Source: an uncultured Acidocella sp.
Lineage (GTDB): Bacteria; Pseudomonadota; Alphaproteobacteria; Acetobacterales; Acetobacteraceae
Direction: 5' to 3'
Length of the DNA stretch: 64,000 nucleotides
NCBI RefSeq assembly: GCF_946222605.1
Contig: NZ_CAMIIE010000009.1
Coordinates: forward strand, 1 to 64,000
This document shows, one piece after another, positions 8,696 to 17,321 of the stretch. How positions within the stretch are numbered: the stretch's first letter is position 1; the number at the start of each line of letters is the position of its first letter. Under the pieces are notes generated by a model. It ran no database searches, was not told the origin of the DNA, and saw only the letters and a list, made by a program, of their open reading frames with translations. The translations under genes and the position numbers were made by a program.

Positions 8696-9793
8696 TCAGA
8701 GTTTCAAAACCGCCTTCACGCAGGCGCCGCTTTCCGAATCATGCACGGCCTCGTTGATCTGCGCGAAATCGTAAAACCGCATCATCTTCTCGGCCGGGAA
8801 GCGGCCCTGCGCGTGCAGCGCGATCAGCTTGGGCAGAAACACGGCCGGCTCCGCATCGCCCTCGACAATGCCGCGTATATGCTTGCCGCTGGTCAGCAGG
8901 TCGATCACCGGCACCGGCAGCACCTCATCCGGGCGCGAGGCGCCGATAATGCCCAGCGTGCCACGCGGCGCCAGCGCCGCCAGCGCCTGGGAGAGCACCG
9001 GGATCAGCGCCGTCGTGTCGATCGCGTAGGCCACGCCGCCGCCGGTGATCTGCCGGATCGCCTCGACAGGATTGTCAGTCCCGGCATTCACCGCATGGGT
9101 GGCGCCGAGATCCCTGGCGAGATCGAGCCGGGCCTGGTTGCGGTCGACGGCGATGATGCAGTTCGCCCCCACCAGCTTCGCCGCCATCACCGCCGAGAGC
9201 CCGACCGAGCCGGTGCCGAACACGGCGAGGCTCTCCCCTACCCCGACCTTCAGCGCATTGATGACGGCCCCGGCACCGGTCTGGATGCCGCAGCCAAACG
9301 GCGCCAGCACCGCGAGGTCGGCATCCGCCGCCACCTTCACCACATTGCTGTGATGCGCCAACACATGGCTGGCAAAGCTGGACTGGCCGAAGAAATGGCT
9401 ATGCACCGGCCCGGCATCACAGCTGAGCGCGGTGCTGCCATCGGCCCGGGCGCCGCCGAAATTCAGCGGGAAAAAGCCGTGGCAATAGCTGGGCGCATGC
9501 GCCGCGCAGGAGGGGCAGGCCCCGCAGGCACGGTAGCTCATCACCACCTTGTCCCCCACCGCGAAGCCGGACACACCCGCCCCCACCTGTTCGACGATGC
9601 CCGCCCCCTCATGCCCCAGCACAATCGGCTGGGGCACCGGGAACACCTGGTCGCGCATCGCCAGATCCGTGTGGCAGACGCCGACGGCGGTGATGCGGAT
9701 CAGCACCTCATCCGCCCGCGGGGCTTCGAGGCTCAGGGTTTCGAGATGGAATTTGCCACCCGGGGCGCGGGTCACGGCCGCCTGAATATGCAT
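8696..9793 (-). CDS. zinc-dependent aryl-alcohol dehydrogenase
   Basis: Medium-chain NAD-dependent alcohol dehydrogenase of 365 residues, closest in style to XylB-type benzyl or aryl alcohol dehydrogenases. Catalytic zinc ligands are in VGVCHTDLAMRD and GHEGAG; the structural zinc loop has CGACPSC and a later Cys; the NAD fold has GTGSVG. It lies 10 bp downstream of the aldehyde dehydrogenase gene and is the last gene of the porin/ABC/dehydrogenase operon. It would oxidise an aromatic alcohol such as vanillyl, 4-hydroxybenzyl or coniferyl alcohol to the aldehyde. The specific substrate is inferred from context only. Confidence 0.85.
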   Translation of the reverse strand: MHIQAAVTRAPGGKFHLETLSLEAPRADEVLIRITAVGVCHTDLAMRDQVFPVPQPIVLGHEGAGIVEQVGAGVSGFAVGDKVVMSYRACGACPSCAAHAPSYCHGFFPLNFGGARADGSTALSCDAGPVHSHFFGQSSFASHVLAHHSNVVKVAADADLAVLAPFGCGIQTGAGAVINALKVGVGESLAVFGTGSVGLSAVMAAKLVGANCIIAVDRNQARLDLARDLGATHAVNAGTDNPVEAIRQITGGGVAYAIDTTALIPVLSQALAALAPRGTLGIIGASRPDEVLPVPVIDLLTSGKHIRGIVEGDAEPAVFLPKLIALHAQGRFPAEKMMRFYDFAQINEAVHDSESGACVKAVLKL

Positions 9794-9803
9794 GCCGGCC
9801 TCC

Positions 9804-11285
9804 TCAGAACGGCTTCATCGGCGCGTCGGCCTGCAGCGTCATCCATTGCCACATGGAGAATTCCTCCCAGCTGGCCGGCCCTCCGACGGCGGTGCCGTTG
9901 CCCGAGGCACCGCGCCCGCCGAACGGGTTGGCCACGTCATCGGCGACACTCTGGTCGTTGATGTGGATCAGGCCGGTCTTCAGCTGCCGGGCAATCTTCA
10001 TGGCGCGGCCGATATCCTTGCCGATGATGCCGGCGGATAGCCCGTATTCGGTGTTATTGGCCAGCGCGATCGCCTCCTCGTCGGTATCGAACGGCACGAT
10101 ATTCACCACCGGCCCGAAAATCTCCTCATCGAAGCAGGGCATGCCGGGGCGCACATCCTCCAGCACGGTGGGCTTGTAGAAGAGCTGCTCATAGGTGCCG
10201 CCCGCCGCCAGCTTCGCGCCAGCCGCCACCGAATCCGTGACCAGCTTGTGCACACGCTGCAGCTGGCGCTGGTTGATCAGCGGCCCCAGCGCCACCTGGC
10301 CGGAGGCCGGATCGCCCACCGGCAAATGATTGGCCTTTTCCACCAGCGCCGCGGTAAGCGCCGGCGCCAGCGACCGCTCAACCAGGATGCGCCCGGAGGC
10401 CATGCAGATCTGCCCCTGATGGAACCAGGCGCCGAAGGCAACATTGGAGGCGGCGGCGGCGAGATCGGCATCGCCCAGCACGATGACGGAGTTCTTGCCG
10501 CCCAGCTCCAGCGAAACCTTCTTCAAATGCCTGCCGCAGGTCTCACCCACCTTGCGCCCGGCGGCGGTGGAGCCGGTGAAGGCGACCATCTGGATATTGG
10601 GATCGGTGCAGACCGCCTCACCCGCCTCCACATAGCCGGGCACCATATGCAGCAGCCCCTTCGGCAGCCCGGCCATCTCGAAGATGCGGGCGATGATCAC
10701 ACCGCCGGAGACCACCGTCTGCGGGTCCGGCTTCAGCACCACGCCATTGCCGATGGCCAAGGCCGGGGCCACGGCGCGCAGCCCCAGGATCAGCGGGAAA
10801 TTGAACGGCGAGATCACGCCCACCACGCCCAGCGGCACCCGCCGCGCGATGGAGAGGCGCTCCGGCGTGGAAGGCAGCACCTGGCTCGGAATATGGTGCA
10901 GCAGGGCGGCGGCGGCACGGCAGATCTCCACCGCCTCGCGCACCTCGTGCTGGCCCTTGGGGATGATGGCGCCGGTCTCGCGGGCGATCCAGAGCGCCAG
11001 CTCCTCCGCATGGGTTTCAAAAAGCGCCGCCGCCTTCAGCAAAATCGCCTCGCGCTGGCGCTCATGGGTGGCGAACCAGGCAGGCTGCGCCGCCGTCGCC
11101 GCCTGGGCGGCGGCGGCAATCTCCGCCGCGCCGCCAATCCCGGTGCGGGTCAGCACGCCGGCGGTGGCGGGCTCAAGCACGTCGGCGATGGTGGGGGCGG
11201 CGACCCAGTCGCCATTGAACAGCTTGCCCTCCCAGCCGGTACCAAGGAAAGCGCCTTGGGTGATTGCGTCCAACATGATGTTCAC
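9804..11285 (-). CDS. aromatic aldehyde dehydrogenase (benzaldehyde/vanillin type)
   Basis: NAD(P)-dependent aldehyde dehydrogenase of 493 residues. The cofactor site has FTGSTAAGRKVGE, the general base Glu is in LELGGK, and the nucleophile Cys is in HQGQICMASG; a C-terminal FGGRGASGNG loop is also present. The pattern resembles XylC/vanillin dehydrogenases. It is paired with the aryl-alcohol dehydrogenase (10-bp gap) and lies 16 bp after livM, so it would finish oxidation of imported aromatic alcohols or aldehydes to acids. It is also the best candidate here to convert vanillin, made by the fcs/ech pair, into vanillate for vanAB. Confidence 0.85.
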   Translation of the reverse strand: MNIMLDAITQGAFLGTGWEGKLFNGDWVAAPTIADVLEPATAGVLTRTGIGGAAEIAAAAQAATAAQPAWFATHERQREAILLKAAALFETHAEELALWIARETGAIIPKGQHEVREAVEICRAAAALLHHIPSQVLPSTPERLSIARRVPLGVVGVISPFNFPLILGLRAVAPALAIGNGVVLKPDPQTVVSGGVIIARIFEMAGLPKGLLHMVPGYVEAGEAVCTDPNIQMVAFTGSTAAGRKVGETCGRHLKKVSLELGGKNSVIVLGDADLAAAASNVAFGAWFHQGQICMASGRILVERSLAPALTAALVEKANHLPVGDPASGQVALGPLINQRQLQRVHKLVTDSVAAGAKLAAGGTYEQLFYKPTVLEDVRPGMPCFDEEIFGPVVNIVPFDTDEEAIALANNTEYGLSAGIIGKDIGRAMKIARQLKTGLIHINDQSVADDVANPFGGRGASGNGTAVGGPASWEEFSMWQWMTLQADAPMKPF

Positions 11286-11301
11286 TCCGTGTTTGATTGA
11301 T

Positions 11302-12375
11302 TCAGGATGGTTCGGAAGCCGGGCTTGCGGCGGGCGGCTTCGTGGAGGGGCGGCGGGCGAAGCCGCGCTGCCGGCCGGCCTCCCCGTCCCGCAATTTCAA
11401 CATATAACCAACGGGCAGCAGGCGCAGCGCGTAGCGGCGCTCCACCCAGCCCCAGATGCCCTGCGGCAGCAACAGGGCGAACCCCACCGCGGCGGCGCCA
11501 ATGCCGATGAGATACCACACGCCCTGGGCGCCGAAGCCGGCCTCCACCGCGAAGAACAGGATGGCGCCGAGGATCGGCCCCTCGAAGGTGCCGATACCGC
11601 CCACGAGGGTCATGAAGATCATGTAGGCGGTCCATTGCACGCCGAAATAGGTGTTCGGCTGAAACGAGATCGAGGTGGCGAGCCATACCGCCCCGGCCAT
11701 GCCGGCCCCCAGCGCCGCCAGCACGAACATGATGCGCTTGGTGCGCCCGACCTGCACGCCCACCGAGCGCGCCGCCTCCTCATTGTCGCGGATCGCCTGC
11801 ATCGCCGCCCCCAGCCGCGAGCGCAGCAGCGCGAACAGCAGCAGCGCCACCCCGGCCATGGCGAGCAGCCCGAACCAGTAGGTGTCCGCCCTGCGCGCTT
11901 CGGGGGTGAAGCTGTTGAGCGCCAGCAGCGAGGTGCCGGTCGCGCCCTGCACGATCGGGTCCAGGCTGACCAGCAGCTGCACCAGCGCCGCCAGCACCCA
12001 CATGCCGATGGCGAACTCCCCCGCCCGCAGCTTCAGCATGAAGCTGGAGACGATCAAGGCCAGCACCGCGCTGCCCGCACCACCCAGCAGCAGCGCCGCA
12101 TAAACCGGCATGCCGGCCTGGGAGAGCCGGATCGCGCCATAGGCGCCGAAGCCGAAGAAGAGCTGCTGCCCGACAGAGACCAGCCCGCCATAGCCGGCCA
12201 GCGCGTTCCAGGTGATCGCCAGCATCACATACACGAACAAGGTGGTGAGATGATCGACCGCATTCGCCGAGAGCAGAAACGGGCCCGCCAGGAGCGCCAC
12301 ATTCAGCGCCGCGATCACAATGGTGCTGACGATGGAACGGCGTGTCCAGCGCTGGACGTGATAGGCGTGCGTCAT
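11302..12375 (-). CDS. livM: branched-chain-type ABC transporter permease, LivM family
   Basis: Inner-membrane permease of 357 residues with about nine hydrophobic segments and the LivM-type EAA-like region, including RSVGVQVGRTKRIMFVLAA. Its start overlaps the livH stop by 4 bp (ATGA type). The last 30 residues are polar and proline-rich, an unusual extension. Encoded between livH and the aromatic aldehyde dehydrogenase, it probably serves import of an aromatic compound rather than leucine; Liv-type importers for aromatics are known in Rhodopseudomonas and relatives. Confidence 0.88.
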   Translation of the reverse strand: MTHAYHVQRWTRRSIVSTIVIAALNVALLAGPFLLSANAVDHLTTLFVYVMLAITWNALAGYGGLVSVGQQLFFGFGAYGAIRLSQAGMPVYAALLLGGAGSAVLALIVSSFMLKLRAGEFAIGMWVLAALVQLLVSLDPIVQGATGTSLLALNSFTPEARRADTYWFGLLAMAGVALLLFALLRSRLGAAMQAIRDNEEAARSVGVQVGRTKRIMFVLAALGAGMAGAVWLATSISFQPNTYFGVQWTAYMIFMTLVGGIGTFEGPILGAILFFAVEAGFGAQGVWYLIGIGAAAVGFALLLPQGIWGWVERRYALRLLPVGYMLKLRDGEAGRQRGFARRPSTKPPAASPASEPS

Positions 12376-13268
12376 GCGACCCTCATGCGGAGACGGCGGA
12401 GATAGGCGCTGAGCGCGCCGCCCTGGTAGAGCCGGGCGATCAGCACGATGAGAAACACGGCATGGCCGGTGATTTGCGACAGATGCGTGTTGAGCGCTCC
12501 GCCGACGCCCTGCGCCACCCCCAGCACGATGCCGCCGATGAGCGTGCCCCAGAGCGAGCCGGTGCCGCCGATCACCACCGCCTCGAAGGCGTAGAGCAGT
12601 TGCGGGCCACCGGCATAGGGATCGAAACTCCCGCTGGCCCCCAACGCCGCGCCGGCCAGCCCGACCATGACCATGGCCAGCGCCGTGGTGGCGGCGCGGA
12701 CCAGCCTGGTATCGACGCCGGAGAGCCGGGCGGCATCCTCATCCTCCGCGGTGGCGCGGATGCGCCGGCCGATCTGGGTGTGCGAGAGCAAAAGCTGCGT
12801 GCCCCCCAGCACCAGCAGCGCGGCGGCGAACACCAGACAGGCGAGCTGGCTGATGAAAATGCCGCCGATGGTCCAGCTGCCATAAGAGAGCGTGCCGATA
12901 TTGCCCGCGAAGGACTGCGTATCCGCGCCGAAAATGCTGAACAGCACGTTGTCGCAGATCAGCGCCAGGCCGAACGTGGCCAGCAGCGGCACCAGCGCGC
13001 CGCCATTCAGGCTGGGCTCGATGATGCAGAATTGCAGCGCCACGCCCAGCAGCGCCATCACCGGCAACATCAAGGCGAGACCGCCCAGCGGCGAGATGCC
13101 GAGCGTCTGATAGATCACCATCATGATGAAGGCGCCCAGCACCGCCAGCGACCCATGCGCCAGATTGATGACGCGCATGACCCCGAACAGAAAGGAAAGC
13201 CCGGCCGCCAGCAAGGCGTAATACCCGCCCAGCAGCACGCCTTGCAGAATCTGATTAAGCCAGAACAT
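12372..13268 (-). CDS. livH: branched-chain-type ABC transporter permease, LivH family
   Basis: Permease of 298 residues with about eight hydrophobic segments; it opens with LNQILQGVLLGGYYALLAAG, the standard LivH start. The conserved cytoplasmic region RRIRATAEDEDAARLSGVD is present. It overlaps livM by 4 bp and lies 12 bp after the livF gene. Part of the five-gene importer whose neighbours are an outer-membrane porin and aromatic dehydrogenases. Confidence 0.9.
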   Translation of the reverse strand: MFWLNQILQGVLLGGYYALLAAGLSFLFGVMRVINLAHGSLAVLGAFIMMVIYQTLGISPLGGLALMLPVMALLGVALQFCIIEPSLNGGALVPLLATFGLALICDNVLFSIFGADTQSFAGNIGTLSYGSWTIGGIFISQLACLVFAAALLVLGGTQLLLSHTQIGRRIRATAEDEDAARLSGVDTRLVRAATTALAMVMVGLAGAALGASGSFDPYAGGPQLLYAFEAVVIGGTGSLWGTLIGGIVLGVAQGVGGALNTHLSQITGHAVFLIVLIARLYQGGALSAYLRRLRMRVA

Positions 13269-13280
13269 CGCTACATCCTT

Positions 13281-13988
13281 TCAATGCGCTTGCCGGTTGA
13301 GGCCGAAATAGGCCTCCATCACCGCCTCGCGCGTCAGGCTGCCGGCGGCGCCGGAGAGCACGATGCGCCCTTCCAGCATGCACACCAGCCGCGTCGCCGC
13401 CGCCATGGCCCGGCGCAGATCCTGTTCGACGAGAATGATGCTGGTGCCGGCCTCGCGCAGCTTGGGCAGGGCTTCGTAAACCCCATCCACCGCGACCGGC
13501 GAAAGCCCAAGCGACAGCTCATCCAGCAACAGCAGCTCCGGGTTGGTCATCAGCGCCCGGCCGATTGCCACCGCCTGCTGCTGTCCGCCCGAGAGCAGCC
13601 CGGCCTGGCGCTTGAGAATGGGCTTGAGCTGTGGGAGCGCCTCCAGCACCGTCTCGAAATTCCACCTCCCCTTGCGGCAGGCGGCAAGGTGCAGCGTGTC
13701 CTGCACATTCATCCCCGGAAACAGCCGCCGCCCCTCCGGCACCAGGGCGATGCCCCCACGCACCCGCCGATGCGCGGACAGCCGGGTGACATCCTGCCCG
13801 CGAAACATGATCCGCCCCTGCACGGGACGGTGCGCGCCGGCGATGCTGCGCATCAGCGTGCTCTTGCCCGCGCCATTGGCGCCGACGATGGCCAGCACCT
13901 CGCCAGGCGCCATGCTGAAGGAGAGATCATGCAGCGCCACCAGCAGCCCGTGACAGGCCTTGAGATTTTCAATTGTCAGCAAGCTCAT
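13281..13988 (-). CDS. livF: branched-chain-type ABC transporter ATPase, LivF family
   Basis: ATP-binding subunit of 235 residues: Walker A GANGAGKST, Q-loop region with the LivF-type RGGIALVPEGRRLFPGM, signature LSGGQQQAVAIGRAL and Walker B ELLLLDELSLGLSP. Its start overlaps the livG stop by 4 bp. It energises the importer with LivG. Confidence 0.9.
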   Translation of the reverse strand: MSLLTIENLKACHGLLVALHDLSFSMAPGEVLAIVGANGAGKSTLMRSIAGAHRPVQGRIMFRGQDVTRLSAHRRVRGGIALVPEGRRLFPGMNVQDTLHLAACRKGRWNFETVLEALPQLKPILKRQAGLLSGGQQQAVAIGRALMTNPELLLLDELSLGLSPVAVDGVYEALPKLREAGTSIILVEQDLRRAMAAATRLVCMLEGRIVLSGAAGSLTREAVMEAYFGLNRQAH

Positions 13989-14722
13989 GCCGCGACCTCC
14001 TCCGAGCCGAGATAGGCGCTGATCACCACCGGATCTTTCAGCACCGCCCGCGGCTCCCCTTCGGCGATGATGCGTCCGGCATCCATGCAGACCAGCCGGG
14101 TGACGACTTTCACCAGAATGTGCACGATATGCTCGATCCAGACGATGGCGATGCCGCGCCGGCGCAGATCCAGGATGACCTCCACCAGCTCCAGCGCCTC
14201 ACCGTCGGTCAGGCCGCCGCCGATCTCATCGAGCAGCAGCAAGTCCGGGCCGGTGGCCAAAGCCCGCGCCAGCTCCAGCCGCTTGCGCTCCAGCAGCCCC
14301 AACGTCTCCGCCGGGCGGTTGGCGGCGGCGAGCATGCCGCACAGCTCCAGTGAATCCACCGCCCGGTCATAGGCCTCGCGCTGCGCGAAGCCGCCGCCTT
14401 GCGTTGCCGCCACCAGCAGATTTTCGAACACGGTCATGCCGCCGAACGGCTTTGGCACCTGATGCGAACGGCCAATGCCGTGGCGGCAGCGCCAGGCCGC
14501 GTCCTGCCCGGTGATCGCCTCCCCCCGCAGGGCGATGCGCCCCTCGCTCACCGGCACCGCGCCGGAGAGCAGGTTGAGCAGGCTGGTCTTGCCGGCCCCG
14601 TTAGGGCCGACAATGCCGACAGCCTCGTTCGCCGCCACGTGGAACCCCACGCCATTGACGACGGCCAGCGCGCCATAACGCTTCACCAGCCCGGTTGCCT
14701 CTAGCAGCATCGCGCCCCTCAC
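13985..14722 (-). CDS. livG: branched-chain-type ABC transporter ATPase, LivG family
   Basis: ATP-binding subunit of about 245 residues: Walker A GPNGAGKTS, Q-loop, Walker B DLLLLDEIGGGL, and the LivG-type C-terminal extension (VTRLVCMDAGRIIAEGEP). The signature is the variant TLGLLERKRLELARAL rather than LSGGQ, a form seen in a LivG subset. Translation can start at a GTG that overlaps the upstream stop as GTGA (14722) or at the ATG at 14710; the short form begins MLLEATGLVKRYG. Confidence 0.88.
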   Translation of the reverse strand: MRGAMLLEATGLVKRYGALAVVNGVGFHVAANEAVGIVGPNGAGKTSLLNLLSGAVPVSEGRIALRGEAITGQDAAWRCRHGIGRSHQVPKPFGGMTVFENLLVAATQGGGFAQREAYDRAVDSLELCGMLAAANRPAETLGLLERKRLELARALATGPDLLLLDEIGGGLTDGEALELVEVILDLRRRGIAIVWIEHIVHILVKVVTRLVCMDAGRIIAEGEPRAVLKDPVVISAYLGSEEVAA

Positions 14723-16029
14723 ATCTTGTACGGCTCAAGCGGGCCCTGGATGGGCACGGATGGATCCTCCGCATGCTCGAAGGTGCGGTAATCCAGCTTA
14801 TATTTGCCGGACGTCGCCTTCAGCCATTGCGCGCCGATGAGATTGGTGGTGGCGACATTGGGCACCGGACCATTTACGAAATCGATCCGGCCCATCACCG
14901 TGGTCGTCTGCAAGCGGCTCATCGCCTTCGCCACCGCGGATTTATCCTTGGGATTTCCAGCGGATTTCAGCGTCGCCACCATGGCGTCGAACAGCGCCAG
15001 GGAGGGCCCGAGCTGTTGCTGCCATTGCCGCCCGGTCGTGGTCTGGTAGGTGCTGGCGAGCTGCGCCGAGCTGAGCCCGGTGAGCGCCGAGCCATACGGG
15101 AAGGCCGGATGCCAGTAGGCACCGGCATTGATCCGGTAACCCAGCGGGCCCAGCGCCTCCATCTGCGAGGGGAACAGCCCGGTTTTGGCGACGGTGACGA
15201 TCTTCATCTGCCGGGTCAGCCCCTGCTGCGCCGCCTGGCGCCAGAAGCTGGTGAAATCCGGCGGGATCGGGAAGGTGCAAAACACCTCGCAGCCGGCTTT
15301 CTTGAACATCGCGATCTGCGCGGAATAATCGGTGGTGCCGTCCTGGTAGCCGCCAGGATCGACCATATCGAACCCGGCCTTGGCAAGGTCGGGCAAGAGA
15401 TGCGCGCGAATGGCATTCCCATCCGCATCGTTGGGGCACAGCACCGCCACCCGCTTGTTGCTGGTTACATCATTGTTCCAGCTGGAGATGTAGAGATCCC
15501 GGAACTGCGCGGTGCCGAAGCAGAAATGGTAGGTCCATTTGAACGGCGAAGGCTGGCCTGGCTTGGCGCCGCGCCCGAAATACCAGGACTCCCAGGGCAC
15601 GATGGTGGAGAGGCACGGCACGCCCGCCGCCTCGCACGCATCGGCCACCGGATTGACCACTTCCGGCGTCGAGGTGGTCAGCATCAGATCGATCTGCTGG
15701 CCATTGATCAGCTCCTTGGCGAGCTGGCTGGCCCGGGCGGGATCGGACTGGGTGTCGCGATCGAAAATCGTGACCTCGTAGGTGGTGCCGTTCAGCGTCA
15801 GCCCGTTCGCGAACGCCTTGCGGACCAGCCCGAGAATGAACGGATCCCCCTCCCCGAAGCCGGCCAGCGGCCCGGTGCGCGGGCTGATGAAGCCGATGCG
15901 CAACGTATTCGCCGCCGCCGCCCGCGCCGGGCGCCAGCCGGCGCCAAGCCCCAGCGCAACCCCAGCCCCAGCACCGACGAGCAGCCGGCGCGACAGCCCG
16001 TCACGGGTGTTTATATCTCGAACGCTCAT
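14719..16029 (-). CDS. periplasmic substrate-binding protein of the Liv-type importer
   Basis: 436-residue type I periplasmic binding protein (Peripla_BP_6). The N terminus has LSRRLLVGAGAGVALGLGAG with a twin arginine before the hydrophobic stretch and an Ala-rich cleavage region, so Tat export is plausible. The mature start is LRIGFISPRTGPLAGFGE, typical of LivK-like proteins. It is first of the ABC genes, after the porin, and overlaps livG by 4 bp. Given the downstream dehydrogenases, the ligand is probably an aromatic alcohol, aldehyde or acid; this is inference. Confidence 0.88.
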   Translation of the reverse strand: MSVRDINTRDGLSRRLLVGAGAGVALGLGAGWRPARAAAANTLRIGFISPRTGPLAGFGEGDPFILGLVRKAFANGLTLNGTTYEVTIFDRDTQSDPARASQLAKELINGQQIDLMLTTSTPEVVNPVADACEAAGVPCLSTIVPWESWYFGRGAKPGQPSPFKWTYHFCFGTAQFRDLYISSWNNDVTSNKRVAVLCPNDADGNAIRAHLLPDLAKAGFDMVDPGGYQDGTTDYSAQIAMFKKAGCEVFCTFPIPPDFTSFWRQAAQQGLTRQMKIVTVAKTGLFPSQMEALGPLGYRINAGAYWHPAFPYGSALTGLSSAQLASTYQTTTGRQWQQQLGPSLALFDAMVATLKSAGNPKDKSAVAKAMSRLQTTTVMGRIDFVNGPVPNVATTNLIGAQWLKATSGKYKLDYRTFEHAEDPSVPIQGPLEPYKM

Positions 16030-16059
16030 GGTGTTTCCCCGATCTTTGCTGTTGGCATC

Positions 16060-17043
16060 TCAAAAGGCATGGATGTAGCGCAGAATGACATTGAAGCCGT
16101 TGGTGGTGTTTTTCTTCACCACCGGCAGATAGACATTCAGGAAGCCGATATTGTTCTGGTTGAACATGTAGGTCGCCCCCGGACCCATCGAGAGGCTCTC
16201 GGTCTCCGTGCCTTTCTGGGTCACGCCATTCACCTGGTCGTCGGTGAATTGCTTGAAGTAATAGCCATTGAGCCCGACATTGAGCTTCGGCAGCACCTCG
16301 TAGGAGGCGGTGAAATTCACCCAGCCCGCATCGCCTGCCTGGGTGGTGGTGCCGGCCGGCAGCGGCGCGCTGGACGCCGGCTGGGAATTGGTGAAATTAT
16401 GCAGATAGTTGAACCGCGCCGACAATTCGGTTTTGGCGGTCGGCAGCAATGTCACCGTCCAGTAGGGATTGATCGACCAGAAGCCTGAGCTGGGATTGAT
16501 GTCCTTCGAGGTATCGTACGACCCGCTGGGCGAGATCACATCGAATTCCATGCGCTGCGCGAAAACCGGGCGGCCGCCACGAATGACCGGCGGAAACGCG
16601 ATGAACGGGCCCCAGGTGATGTCACCAACCCCCATACCGCGATTGGCGACCAGCCGGACCGGGCTGTCATGCGCGAAGGAGGCGTTGAGATCGACCAGCG
16701 GCACGATCGCCATGGCCCCCAGCACCCCGCCAAACAGATGATAAGGCGACACATAAATGAACTGGTTGAGCGAGACGATCGCGGTGATGCTGGTGTTCTT
16801 GAACACCGGAATCGCGTTGCCATTGGTGTCGTTGATGGCGTTGAAATGCTGCATCTGGAAATATTGCTGGTAGACCAGACCAGGCGTGTATTTGCCCAGC
16901 GCATCGAAGAAGCTGGTGCCGCCGAGATTGATGCCCGACGGCTCGTTGACCGTCACCGCCTGGGCGGGCTTCAGCGCCGCGCCGCAGGCCAGCGCCAGGG
17001 CCAGAACCGCGGAAGACACAACCTGGAATTTTCTTGTTTTCAT
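16060..17043 (-). CDS. outer-membrane porin, phenol-degradation (MetA/SphA) type
   Basis: 327-residue protein with a cleavable signal peptide (about 1-29, ending AQA) and many amphipathic strands; it ends with an aromatic residue (RYIHAF), as outer-membrane barrels do. Motifs such as GGTSFFDALGKYTPGLVYQQYFQ and GMGVGDITWGPF belong to the Phenol_MetA_deg family, which lets aromatics or other organics through the outer membrane. It lies 30 bp upstream of the Liv-type binding protein gene, giving a complete outer-to-inner membrane uptake route. Confidence 0.82.
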   Translation of the reverse strand: MKTRKFQVVSSAVLALALACGAALKPAQAVTVNEPSGINLGGTSFFDALGKYTPGLVYQQYFQMQHFNAINDTNGNAIPVFKNTSITAIVSLNQFIYVSPYHLFGGVLGAMAIVPLVDLNASFAHDSPVRLVANRGMGVGDITWGPFIAFPPVIRGGRPVFAQRMEFDVISPSGSYDTSKDINPSSGFWSINPYWTVTLLPTAKTELSARFNYLHNFTNSQPASSAPLPAGTTTQAGDAGWVNFTASYEVLPKLNVGLNGYYFKQFTDDQVNGVTQKGTETESLSMGPGATYMFNQNNIGFLNVYLPVVKKNTTNGFNVILRYIHAF

Positions 17044-17118
17044 TGAACGCTCCCATCTTGGATACGCCTTTGCGGCGTTGATTTTAAGGATCCGGCCGTT
17101 CCGGCCGGGACGTTTATT

Positions 17119-17132
17119 ATGTTATATTACAT
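17119..17132. promoter_or_regulatory. candidate operator upstream of the porin operon
   Basis: ATGTTATATTACAT, of the form ATGT-N6-ACAT, lies 76 bp upstream of the porin start in an A/T-rich patch within GC-rich DNA. Similar sites occur upstream of the AraC gene, between pobA and its regulator, and upstream of ech. Function is inferred. The rest of the gap 17044-17321 shows no gene. Confidence 0.4.
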
Positions 17133-17321
17133 ATCTTTTTATACCGCATGGTACACGCGGCATTCCAATCCCACTCCCCTTGCGTCTTGCCGCCGCGTTG
17201 AATCCGGCGCTGCGCAGCTTATCGCATCCTGGCCTCGGCCACGCTGTTCCAGGGGAGACATGGAGATTTGTCCGAAAGGGACAGCCCCTCAAGGCTCGAT
17301 CTTGGCGACACAACCCGAGGC

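Noticed and set aside
10684..14015. Long plus-strand open frames opposite the aldehyde dehydrogenase and liv genes
   Set aside because: They have biased Arg/His/Gln/Pro composition and no motifs, and the minus-strand frames carry complete conserved domains.
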